NCBI GenBank assembly: GCA_033875255.1
Contig: JAWZSN010000030.1
Span: 1-60,710, forward strand
Source: Marinimicrococcus sp033875255
GTDB lineage: Bacteria > Pseudomonadota > Alphaproteobacteria > Geminicoccales > Geminicoccaceae
Direction: 5' to 3'
Length of the DNA: 60,710 nt
In this document: positions 44,199 to 52,073 of the stretch, in pieces
Numbering within the stretch: position 1 is the stretch's first letter
Layout of the letters: each line of letters starts with the position of its first letter
Program-made: the position numbers and the translations under genes
The notes under the pieces: model-generated
What the model saw: the letters and a program-made list of their open reading frames with translations, nothing else
What the model was told of the DNA's origin: nothing
Database searches by the model: none

Positions 44199-44385
44199 GC
44201 GTTTTTCCGGAAGAAGGGAGAGCAAACGACAACATCGATGGCCGCGCGGAGCGCGGATGACACCTTCAGCAATATTGGGATCAACGATGCCGTCCGGCCG
44301 CGGATGTCATGGCGATGCTTCTTGGCCTTTTGCCAGCAGTCGCTGCCCGCCCGCGGACCGGATCCGAAACAGGGGAAGCTGACCA

Positions 44386-45615
44386 ATGCCTGAGACGATC
44401 ATCAGGGTCGACATGAAAAAGGATCCGCGCGAGCAGGACCAGCTCCCGCACAATCGCTGGCATCCTGACATTCCGGCGGTGGTGAACACGCGTCCGGGCC
44501 AGGATTTCCGTGTGGAGATCATGGACTGGACCGGCGGCCAGATCCGCAACGACGACAATGCCAGCGACATCCGCGACGTCGACCTGTCACGCTGCCACCA
44601 CCTCTTCGGCCCCATCCATGTCGACGGGGCGGAGCCCGGCGACCTGCTGGTCGTCGACGTGCTCGACATCGGCCCGTTCCAGGGGCACGAGTGGGGCTAT
44701 AACGGCATCTTCACGCCGCAGAACGGCGGCGGCTTCCTGACCGACCTGTTTCCCGAGGCGCGCAAGTCGATCTGGGACTTCCACGGAATCTTCGCCACGT
44801 CCCGGCACGTCCCCGGCGTGCGGTTCGCCGGCATCACCCATCCCGGCCTGATCGGCACGGCCCCCAGCCACGAGCTGCTCGCCCGCTGGAACAAGCGCGA
44901 GCAGGAGCTCATCGACACCGATCCCCAGCGCGTGCCGCCGCTGGCCCTGCCGCCGCTCGAGCAGGGCGCGCTGATGGGCTCGCTCACCGGCGATGCGTTC
45001 AAGCGGGCGGCGCGCGAGGGCGCGCGCACCATTCCGCCGCGCGAGCATGGCGGCAATTGCGACATCAAGAACATCTCGCGCGGCGCCCGCATCTATTTCC
45101 CGGTCTATGTCCCCGGCGCCAAGCTCTCGATGGGCGATCTGCATTTCTCGCAGGGCGACGGCGAGATCACCTTCTGCGGCGCCATCGAGATGCCGGGCTT
45201 CATCGACCTGCATGTCGACGTCATCAAGGGCGGTATGACCAAGTACGGCATCAGCCAGGCCATGTTCAAGACGAGCCCGGTCGATCCGCATTACTCGGAC
45301 TTCATCGTCTTCGAGGGAATCGGTGTCGGCGAGGACGACACCCAGTACTACAACGACGTCACCATGGCCTACCGGCGCGCCTGCCGCCATGCCATGGATT
45401 ACCTCACCAACTTCGGCTACACGCAGGAGCAGGGCTACGCCATCCTCAGTTGCGCGCCGATCGAGGGGCGCGTCGGCGGCGTGGTCGACATTCCCAATGC
45501 CTGCGTGTCGATCGCCATCCCCACCGAGATCTTCGAGTTCGACATCAAGCCGAACGCGGCGGGGCCGCGCCACCACGTCAATTCCGCCAACGCGGACCTG
45601 GCGCGCGCCAGGTAA
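44386..45615 (+). CDS. fmdA: Formamidase
   Basis: A 409-residue enzyme hydrolysing formamide to formate and ammonia. Typical FmdA sequence: PHNRWHPDIPAVVNTRPGQD, HHLFGPIHVDGAEPGDLLVV, FAGITHPGLIGTAPSHELL, REHGGNCDIKNISRG and LHFSQGDGEITFCGAIEMPG. Length matches the family. Preceded by the ANTAR-controlled leader and followed by fmdB and amiS. The formate can be fed to the formate dehydrogenase at 10820-15491. Confidence 0.97.
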   Translation: MPETIIRVDMKKDPREQDQLPHNRWHPDIPAVVNTRPGQDFRVEIMDWTGGQIRNDDNASDIRDVDLSRCHHLFGPIHVDGAEPGDLLVVDVLDIGPFQGHEWGYNGIFTPQNGGGFLTDLFPEARKSIWDFHGIFATSRHVPGVRFAGITHPGLIGTAPSHELLARWNKREQELIDTDPQRVPPLALPPLEQGALMGSLTGDAFKRAAREGARTIPPREHGGNCDIKNISRGARIYFPVYVPGAKLSMGDLHFSQGDGEITFCGAIEMPGFIDLHVDVIKGGMTKYGISQAMFKTSPVDPHYSDFIVFEGIGVGEDDTQYYNDVTMAYRRACRHAMDYLTNFGYTQEQGYAILSCAPIEGRVGGVVDIPNACVSIAIPTEIFEFDIKPNAAGPRHHVNSANADLARAR

Positions 45616-45698
45616 CCGGCCGGCGGCGCGGGACACCCCGCGCCGCCGCCTCCTTCCGCACGAGCGAGACATCAGCCCGGACGAGCGAGAGACCAGCG

Positions 45699-46040
45699 AT
45701 GCCCGCCTACGACTATGACTGCCAGACCTGCGGCGCGTTCACCGAGCTTCGCCCGATGAGCGAGAGCGCCAGCCCCGCCGACTGCCCTGCCTGCGGCGTC
45801 GCGGCACCCCGGGTCATCCGCCCGGTCCACATCCGCGGGCAGCGCAGCGCCACGCGCTACGCCCTGGAGGCCCGCAACGAGCGCAGCGCCAACGAGCCCA
45901 AGGTGGTGCGCCATGTCGGCCGAAAGAACGCCGATCTCGAGAAGCACGGCCACCAGCATCACCGCAACCGGCTCGATGCCCATGCCCACGCGCACGGCCA
46001 TGCCCACACCCCGCACCGGCCGTGGATGGTCGGCCACTGA
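45699..46040 (+). CDS. fmdB: FmdB-family zinc ribbon protein
   Basis: A 113-residue protein. The zinc ribbon is MPAYDYDCQTCGAF with a second pair CPACG. The C-terminal tail is very histidine-rich (HGHQHHRNRLDAHAHAHGHA), which suggests metal binding. FmdB proteins are usually cotranscribed with formamidases and were named as possible regulators; the activity is unclear. Confidence 0.9.
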   Translation: MPAYDYDCQTCGAFTELRPMSESASPADCPACGVAAPRVIRPVHIRGQRSATRYALEARNERSANEPKVVRHVGRKNADLEKHGHQHHRNRLDAHAHAHGHAHTPHRPWMVGH

Positions 46041-46073
46041 CCGGCCGCCCGTCCCCGGACCAGGAGACAGCCG

Positions 46074-46595
46074 ATGCTTCTCGGCCTTTCGCTTCTCTAT
46101 GTGGGGGCCGTCCTGGTCCTCAACGGGCTCTGGATGCTCGACCGGATCGGCAGCCGCGAGATCTGGGTGATGAACCTCTTCGCCGGCGTCGTCACGCTGC
46201 TGGTGGCGCTGAAGCTGGCGCTGGGCGAGGGCGCCGATGCCCAGACCATCAAGGCCGGCGCGCTCACCTTGCTCTTCACCTTCACCTATCTTTGGGTCGC
46301 CATCAACCAGCACATCGAGGCCGACGGCCGCGGGCTCGGCTGGTTCAGCCTGTTCGTGGCGATCACGGTGCTGCCGGTCGCTGCCGAGACCCTCTGGGCT
46401 GCCGACGACATCTGGGGAGCCTGGCTCGGGCTGTGCTGGGCTGCCTGGTCGGTCCTGTGGTTCATGTTCTTCCTCCTGCTCGCCATGCAGCGGCCCATCA
46501 AGCGTCTCACGGGCTACGTTACCGCGGTCCAGGGCGTGCTCACCGCCTGGCTGCCGGGCGTCCTCATGCTCAACGGGAGCTTCGGCGGGATCTAG
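46074..46595 (+). CDS. amiS: AmiS/UreI-family amide channel
   Basis: A 173-residue inner-membrane protein with six predicted helices. It starts LLGLSLLYVGAVLVLNGLWM; LLFTFTYLWVAINQHIEAD is the signature helix with the pore residues of the urea/amide channel family. It lets formamide reach the cytoplasmic formamidase. Last gene of the amiC-amiR-fmdA-fmdB-amiS operon. Confidence 0.93.
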   Translation: MLLGLSLLYVGAVLVLNGLWMLDRIGSREIWVMNLFAGVVTLLVALKLALGEGADAQTIKAGALTLLFTFTYLWVAINQHIEADGRGLGWFSLFVAITVLPVAAETLWAADDIWGAWLGLCWAAWSVLWFMFFLLLAMQRPIKRLTGYVTAVQGVLTAWLPGVLMLNGSFGGI

Positions 46596-46730
46596 GGCGG
46601 CGCTGCCCGGTCGGCAGGGGCGGTGCGCTGCCGCCGCATGCAACGAGCGGCTCTGCGGCGACGGCAGATGCCGGCGGGCGGCGCTGTGCAAGGTGCTGCA
46701 CGCGCCGCCCCCGCCGACCCGCCGTTCCAG

Positions 46731-47375
46731 CTAGGCCGGCTGGTGTCGCGCCAGGGCGAAGTCGCGGCGCGCGGCCTCGACCTCCTCGCGCACGCAGCAG
46801 CCTTCCAGATGGTCATTCACCAGGCCCATTGCCTGCATGAAGGCATAGACGGTGGTGGGACCGACGAAGCGCCAGCCGCGGCGGCGCAGCTCGCGGCTCA
46901 GCGCCGTCGATTCGGGCGTCTGGGTGATCGTGCGGGCGGTGGCGTAGTCGAGAGGCCGCGGGCGCGCGGCGGGGGAGGGGGCGAAGCGCCAGACGAGGGC
47001 GGCCAGCGAGCCGGTCTCCTCGAGCAGCGCCTGCATGCACCGCGCATTGCCGATCACCGCCTCGATCTTGCCGCGGTGGCGGACGATTCCGGCATCCCCC
47101 AGCAGGTGGCGGACCTCCTCCTCGCCATACCCGGCCAGAACGGTCCAGTCGAAGTCGGCGAAGGCAGCGCGGAACCGGGGCCGCTTGCGCAGGATGGTGA
47201 TCCACGAGAGGCCCGCCTGGAAGCCCTCGAGGCACAGCTTCTCGAACAGGCGGCGGTCGTCGGCGGTAGGCCTGCCCCATTCGGTGTCGTGATAGTCGCG
47301 ATAGAGAGGATCGCCGCCGTGCCACCAGCAGCGGTGCCGGCCGTCCTCGCCCAGGATCAGTCCCTCTCTCGTCAT
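46731..47375 (-). CDS. tag: DNA-3-methyladenine glycosylase I
   Basis: A 214-residue base excision repair enzyme removing 3-methyladenine. ATG 47375 gives MTREGLILGEDGRHRCWWHG. Motifs: YHDTEWGRP, FEKLCLEGFQAGLSWITILR and the zinc-binding end VNDHLEGCCVREE. Unlinked functionally to its neighbours, though formaldehyde or methylation damage during C1 growth is a possible reason for its place. Confidence 0.94.
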   Translation of the reverse strand: MTREGLILGEDGRHRCWWHGGDPLYRDYHDTEWGRPTADDRRLFEKLCLEGFQAGLSWITILRKRPRFRAAFADFDWTVLAGYGEEEVRHLLGDAGIVRHRGKIEAVIGNARCMQALLEETGSLAALVWRFAPSPAARPRPLDYATARTITQTPESTALSRELRRRGWRFVGPTTVYAFMQAMGLVNDHLEGCCVREEVEAARRDFALARHQPA

Positions 47376-47452
47376 GCCGTGCCTCCCGCCTGCCGTGTCG
47401 CGCGGGGCAGGGGCAGCACGAATGGGCGACGGCGGCAAGGCCCGGGCGTCGC

Positions 47453-48091
47453 TCATTGCTCCAGCGTGGCGATGACCGCGCCGATCATCAAGGCGCAGGA
47501 GCATGCGCCGGGGTCGAGATGGCCCAGGCTCTCCTCGCGCCGGGCGGCCGCGCGGCCCTTGGTGGCGAGGCACCGGCTGGTGCGGTGCAGACCCGCGGCG
47601 GCGGCCGCCAGGGCGCGCGTGCCGAGCAGGTGGTCGTCGCCGGCGTCATGGGCGATGCGCAGCGCGTCGGCCACCGGGCACAGCACGTCGAGCATGGTCT
47701 TTTGGCCCGGTGCCGCGGCGCCGGCGCGGCGTACCCCGGCCACGCCCGCTTCCACCATCCGTACCAGATCGCCGGTGGTAACCTGCCCGTCCGGCGCGCA
47801 GCCGCCCATCTCCTCCAGCAGCACGCCGTAGAAGCGGCCGGCACCCGGCATCCGCTCGCTCACGATGCGCCCGGCGAGGCGCAGCGCGGCACCCAGCGGC
47901 AGGAGCGACAGCCGCTCCCTTGCCGCCTCCAGGGCGCGTATGCCGCCCAGGAGATTGCTGCCGTGATCGGCATCGCCCAGGGCGCGGTCAACCTCGTCGA
48001 GCTGCGCCGCATGCTGTCGGGCGACCGCAGCGGCGGCATCGATCAGGCGGCAAAGCATGTGTCCGGGCATCCTGCCTCTCCGTGACGCCAT
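47453..48091 (-). CDS. DhaL-like dihydroxyacetone kinase ATP-binding domain protein, orphan
   Basis: A 212-residue DAK2/DhaL-type protein. RALGDADHGSNLLGG is the nucleotide- and Mg-binding loop (usually GDGDHG), followed by GRFYGVLLEEMG, LRIAHDAGDDHLLGTRALAA and GHLDPGACSCALMIGAVI. No DhaK or DhaM gene lies nearby, so it may act with a distant partner or on a different substrate, and the Gly-to-Ala change in the loop is worth noting. Confidence 0.82.
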   Translation of the reverse strand: MASRRGRMPGHMLCRLIDAAAAVARQHAAQLDEVDRALGDADHGSNLLGGIRALEAARERLSLLPLGAALRLAGRIVSERMPGAGRFYGVLLEEMGGCAPDGQVTTGDLVRMVEAGVAGVRRAGAAAPGQKTMLDVLCPVADALRIAHDAGDDHLLGTRALAAAAAGLHRTSRCLATKGRAAARREESLGHLDPGACSCALMIGAVIATLEQ

Positions 48092-48112
48092 CGCCCCCGC
48101 CGCGTCCCACGC

Positions 48113-48922
48113 TCAGGAGCCGGGGCCGATCGGCCATGCCTCCTCGAAATGCCGCTCATTGCTGTCCTCGACCGCCACGCTCAGCCGGCCTTCGGTCTCG
48201 GGCACGAAGGAGAAGGTGATGCTGGGGTCCTCCGACAGCGAGATATCGGCCTCCACCTTCAAGATCTCCCGCTCGCCATAGCGCACGAGGATCGAGCGGA
48301 CATAGTCGGGCGGGATCCAGTTGCGGCTGAGCTGGTCGATCTGCAGGCCGGTATAGTTGGGATGGCTGATCAGGAGCTGGGCCCTCATGCTCTCGCCCGG
48401 GGTGAAGGGCGTGTGGGTCCGCAGCTTCATCCGGCCGAGCCGTGCCATCGCCTCGTCGGCGTCCTTGAGCGCAGGAGCCGAGCAGCCGCCGGCGGCCTTC
48501 ACGAATTGCGTCACGCCGTAAAGCCCGCCGTCCGAGGTCTCGGCCACGGCATGGACATTGGTGTAGCTGTTGACCCGTACCCGGGTCTCGATGGTGGCGT
48601 TGCCGCTGGCCGGCGAGAGATGGAACACCGCCGCCAGCGGCGCCGGGTTCTCGTCGATCACCAGATGCAGCGTCTTGATCCAGCGCGCCCCGGTCTGCGG
48701 GAGCAGCGCACGGATGGTCATCGGCACCACCGCCGCGTCGAGGGCGCGCTCGGGCGCATCGAGCGCGATCACCGCGCTGCCGTCGGCGATCGGCCTGTCG
48801 CCGAACAGCGCCTCCTTGATGTCGGGCCATGGATCGGCGGCGCGCGCGGCGCCGGGCAGCCCGGCCAGGGCGGCCACGAGCACGGGGGCTGCGGTGATGA
48901 GGCGACGGCGGGGCAGCATCAT
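48113..48922 (-). CDS. SoxYZ-like carrier protein associated with quinoprotein dehydrogenase
   Basis: A 269-residue exported protein with a twin-arginine-like start (MMLPRRRLITAAPVLVAALA). It fuses SoxY-like and SoxZ-like domains: LPQTGARWIKTLHLVIDENP, VNSYTNVHAVAETSDGGLYG, CSAPALKDADEA with the terminal-type Cys of a carrier, and RAQLLISHPNYTGLQIDQ in the SoxZ half. This fusion accompanies the zinc metallohydrolase next door in many XoxF and ethanol dehydrogenase loci. Its cargo is unknown. Confidence 0.88.
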   Translation of the reverse strand: MMLPRRRLITAAPVLVAALAGLPGAARAADPWPDIKEALFGDRPIADGSAVIALDAPERALDAAVVPMTIRALLPQTGARWIKTLHLVIDENPAPLAAVFHLSPASGNATIETRVRVNSYTNVHAVAETSDGGLYGVTQFVKAAGGCSAPALKDADEAMARLGRMKLRTHTPFTPGESMRAQLLISHPNYTGLQIDQLSRNWIPPDYVRSILVRYGEREILKVEADISLSEDPSITFSFVPETEGRLSVAVEDSNERHFEEAWPIGPGS

Positions 48923-48946
48923 GATCTCCTGTCTCGGCGCTCCGGC

Positions 48947-49870
48947 CTATTCCCATTCCAGCTCAGTATAGCTCGCAATCACGTTGCGGGGATGGTTCTC
49001 GTCGACGAGCAGCCATGACTGACCGGCGGGAAGCGGAATCTCCTCGGCAGCCCGGCCGAGCGGCATCCCCTGGGCGATGGCCTTGCGCACCGAATCGCGC
49101 AGCGCTTCGAGATAGGCTCGCTGCGGCGCGAGCGCGTCCGGCCAGGCAGCCTGGGCGGGTCCGTGGCCGGGCACCACCCGTTCCGCCGGAAGCGCCGCCA
49201 GCTCCGTCATCACGTCGAGCCAGCCCGTCAGGCTGCCGTCGACAACCGGCAAACGCTCCATGAACAGCAGGTCGCCGGCGAACAGCGTGCCGCTCTCGAG
49301 ATCGAGCGCGGTGAGATCGGCCGCGGTGTGCGCTGTCGGCCATGCCTGCAGGCGCAGCACGCGGCCGCCCAGGTCGATGTCCAGCGGTGCTCCTACCGGA
49401 ACCGTCACGTCGGGGGCCACCAGCTCGGTCCCGGCGCTGGCAGCGCCCAGCAGCCGGGTCATGCTGTCGAGATAAAGAGGGCCTTTGGACGCCACCTCGC
49501 GCGGCAGACGCTGGTGGCCTGCGAAGCGTGCCCCGTCGCCCGCGAAGGCGGCATGTCCGAAGAGATGGTCGGGATGGGCGTGCGTCGCGATCACCCAGCG
49601 TACCGGCAGGTCGGTGTGTGCTGCCACGGTCTCGCGGAGCCGGCGACCCTCGCGCAGGCTACCGCCGCTATCGATCACCGCCACCATCTCCTCGCCCACC
49701 ACGAAGGCGAGATTGGCGATCGCGCCCTCATTGGCGGCGGTGAACTCCTCGTGCACGCCGGCATGCACGAACACGCCCGGCGCCACCTCCTCGACCGCGA
49801 GCGCTTGCGCCATGGCCGGCGGTGCGACCATGGCGAGCACGCTGAAGGCGGCGGGAAGGAGCCGCGTCAA
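48947..49870 (-). CDS. Quinoprotein-associated zinc metallohydrolase (MBL fold)
   Basis: A 307-residue exported enzyme with a TTG start at 49870 overlapping the upstream TGA (TTGA). Signal peptide LLPAAFSVLAMVAPPAMAQA. Zinc site THAHPDHLFGH plus downstream His/Asp in AWPTAHTAADLTAL and PGHGPAQA. It is of the SoxH-like type that partners the SoxYZ-like carrier directly downstream. Probably a relay hydrolase in the periplasm; substrate unknown. Confidence 0.85.
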   Translation of the reverse strand: MTRLLPAAFSVLAMVAPPAMAQALAVEEVAPGVFVHAGVHEEFTAANEGAIANLAFVVGEEMVAVIDSGGSLREGRRLRETVAAHTDLPVRWVIATHAHPDHLFGHAAFAGDGARFAGHQRLPREVASKGPLYLDSMTRLLGAASAGTELVAPDVTVPVGAPLDIDLGGRVLRLQAWPTAHTAADLTALDLESGTLFAGDLLFMERLPVVDGSLTGWLDVMTELAALPAERVVPGHGPAQAAWPDALAPQRAYLEALRDSVRKAIAQGMPLGRAAEEIPLPAGQSWLLVDENHPRNVIASYTELEWE

Positions 49871-50640
49871 GGCGCGCCCTTGGCCGCTCGCTGGCGGTCC
49901 GCGAGCGCGTTCTCGGCCTGGGCCACCTCGCCCAGAAGCCCGTGCAGCCGCGCCTCGAGGGCGCTCTCCTCGCGCCTCATCTGCTCGAGCTTGTGGGCGG
50001 CGGCGCGGGCAGCGCTGTCGATGCGCGCATATTCCTGCTCGCGCTCGCCCAGAAGGGCCAGGCGTGCATGAACCCGCTGGCGGATCGCCTCCAGCTCCTG
50101 CTCGGCCTCGCCGAAACGCTCCTTGAGCAGCGCCAGCTTCTGTTCCGCCTCCACCGCCCCGCGCTCGTTGCGGCCGAGTGCCGCCAGCCGGCTGCGCAGC
50201 GTGCCGCCGGCCGCCGCCAGCTTCTCGTCCATCGTCGCCAGTCGCCCCTGCGCGCCCGCCAGCTGCTGCTCGAGCGCGGCCAGCGTCTTCTCGCGCTCGC
50301 CCAGGGTGGCCAGGCGGGCATTGAGGGTGCTGCGCGCCTCCTCGAGCCGTGCGCGCACCGTGTCGAGCTCGCCAGTGAGACGGTTCTGCTCGTCGAGATC
50401 GGCCTGGAGCTTGCGCTCGCGCTCCTCGGCCTCCTCCAGCGAGCGCGCCAGGGCAGCACCCTGCTCCTCGAGCTCCGCCGCCTTCTGGTCGAGCTGCATG
50501 CGCTCGGCGGTCGCCGTCGACAAGGAGTGGCGCAGCTCGGAGCGCGTCGTGTACCAGCTCCACCAGCCCGCCACGGCGAGCAGCAGGACGACCCCCAGGA
50601 GCGCCAGCAGCGAACGCGGCACGCCACGCATCATGGCCAT
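49867..50640 (-). CDS. Membrane-anchored coiled-coil protein
   Basis: A 257-residue protein: one N-terminal helix (LLALLGVVLLLAVAGWWSWY, about 11-30) then a long coiled coil. Within it a module recurs three times (LNARLATLGEREKTLAALEQ; LRSRLAALGRNERGAVEAEQ; VHARLALLGEREQEYARIDS). Translationally coupled to the metallohydrolase, so it may scaffold it at the membrane. No family recognised. Confidence 0.7.
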   Translation of the reverse strand: MAMMRGVPRSLLALLGVVLLLAVAGWWSWYTTRSELRHSLSTATAERMQLDQKAAELEEQGAALARSLEEAEERERKLQADLDEQNRLTGELDTVRARLEEARSTLNARLATLGEREKTLAALEQQLAGAQGRLATMDEKLAAAGGTLRSRLAALGRNERGAVEAEQKLALLKERFGEAEQELEAIRQRVHARLALLGEREQEYARIDSAARAAAHKLEQMRREESALEARLHGLLGEVAQAENALADRQRAAKGAP

Positions 50641-50827
50641 GGTTCGACCTCCCCGTTTCGCCGCGCGTGCCGACCCGTGGCCGGCCCCCTACCGATTGCC
50701 GCGGCGGTCCTTTGATTCCAGTTCTAGAGCAGGTCCGCGGATGGCGCCAACGGCCGATGGACCGCTTGCGGCGGCGGGCGCCCCGGGGTAGCAGGCCCCA
50801 GACAGGGCAGCGGGAGGATCCGGGACC

Positions 50828-51205
50828 GTGCGCGACCAAGGTGGCAGCTATCAGTGTCTGGCCCTGCGCGACCTCGCGCTGGACGTGCGGGTCGGCGTCA
50901 ATCCCGCCGAGAAGACGGCGCCGCAGCGTGTGCTGGTCGATGTCGAGCTGATGCGCGGCGGCGGGCCGTTCCGCGCCGAGAGCCTCGCCGACTGCCTCGA
51001 CTACGACCGTGTCTACCGCCATCTGACGGAATGCTGGCCGCAGCGACCGCATACCGAGCTGATCGAGGTGCTGGCGGAGGATCTGCTGGCCTTCTGCTTC
51101 GAGGATCCGCGCGTCGAGGCCTGCCGCGTGATCATCACCAAGCCCGACATCTATGGTGGCCGGGCCTGTCCCGGCATCGAGGTCTATCGACGGCGGCACG
51201 GCTAG
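50828..51205 (+). CDS. folB: Dihydroneopterin aldolase-family protein
   Basis: A 125-residue FolB-type protein, GTG start at 50828. Sequence landmarks: LALRDLALDVRVGVNPAEKT, DCLDYDRVYRHLTECW, ELIEVLAEDLLAFCFED, and ITKPDIYGGRACPGIEVYR with the catalytic Lys. It forms 6-hydroxymethyldihydropterin for folate or methanopterin-type cofactors. Not next to folK (26708), and close to xoxF, so a role in C1 cofactor supply is plausible. Confidence 0.85.
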   Translation: MRDQGGSYQCLALRDLALDVRVGVNPAEKTAPQRVLVDVELMRGGGPFRAESLADCLDYDRVYRHLTECWPQRPHTELIEVLAEDLLAFCFEDPRVEACRVIITKPDIYGGRACPGIEVYRRRHG

Positions 51206-51256
51206 CTGCTGCCCGGCGCCGGTGATGCGACCAGGAAACTGCGAGGAAGCCCGAGG

Positions 51257-51859
51257 ATGAGCGAGATCCGTTACGAGCGTCTGTCCGGCGCCGCCCTGGA
51301 GCGGGCGCTGCCCGCGCTCGCCCGCCTGCGCATCGAGGTCTTCAGCGACTTTCCCTATCTCTACGAAGGCTCGCAGGCATACGAGGAGCGTTACCTGCGC
51401 ACCTATGCCGAGACCGCCGGCAGCGTGATCATCGGTGCGCTCGACGGCGACCGGCTGGTCGGTGCCGCCACTGCCCTGCCGCTCGCCGCCGAGCCGGAGG
51501 AGCTTCGTCGGCCGGTCGCCGAGGCCGGCTACGACGTGGCGAGGGTCTTCTATTTCGGTGAATCGGTCCTCCAAAAGGCGTGGCGCGGGCGCGGCATCGG
51601 CGTCGCGTTCTTCCGCGAGCGCGAGGCCTGGGCGCGCGGGCAGGGCGGCTTCACCCATGCGTGCTTTTGCGGCGTGGTGCGGGCGGAGGACGATCCGCGC
51701 CGGCCGGCCGGCCATGTGCCGCTCGACGCGTTCTGGCGCAAGCGCGGCTTCGAGAAGCTCGAGGGCGCTCTTGGCACGATCAGCTGGCAGGACCGGGGCG
51801 AGCCGGCCGAGACCGCCAAGCAGATGCAGTTCTGGATCAAGCGGCTCGCAGGCGGATAG
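51257..51859 (+). CDS. GNAT-family N-acetyltransferase
   Basis: A 200-residue acetyltransferase. The acetyl-CoA loop is VLQKAWRGRGIGVAFFRERE (Q/RxxGxG/A-type). The segment VFYFGESVLQ precedes it. The C-terminal part FWRKRGFEKLEGALG closes the fold. 51 bp after folB, likely cotranscribed. Substrate unknown. Confidence 0.85.
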   Translation: MSEIRYERLSGAALERALPALARLRIEVFSDFPYLYEGSQAYEERYLRTYAETAGSVIIGALDGDRLVGAATALPLAAEPEELRRPVAEAGYDVARVFYFGESVLQKAWRGRGIGVAFFREREAWARGQGGFTHACFCGVVRAEDDPRRPAGHVPLDAFWRKRGFEKLEGALGTISWQDRGEPAETAKQMQFWIKRLAGG

Positions 51860-52073
51860 GGCAGCGGGCAGCCCTTCTTTCGGTGCATGGCATTTCCATT
51901 GCCATTTCAGGCCGCGCTGACTAGAGAATGTAGGTTGGAATGGTTGGTCGAGCCGAACGGGATCACCCTTCGCCGCTCTCCTTGGCGGCGATGAGGACCA
52001 CAGCGGGCACAGACTGAACACAAGACCCGTAGTGCGTTCAGGCGCGGCCATTCCCGGCAAGGAGGCCAACGTC

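Noticed and set aside
44160..44393. A 77-codon plus-strand frame across the fmdA leader
   Set aside because: It runs through the terminator stem, lacks a ribosome binding site and has no family match; the RNA-structure reading explains the region better.
51971..51990. CGCCGC/GCGGCG hairpin upstream of xoxF as a lanthanide riboswitch
   Set aside because: A six-bp stem in GC-rich DNA is expected by chance and no further structure supports a riboswitch.
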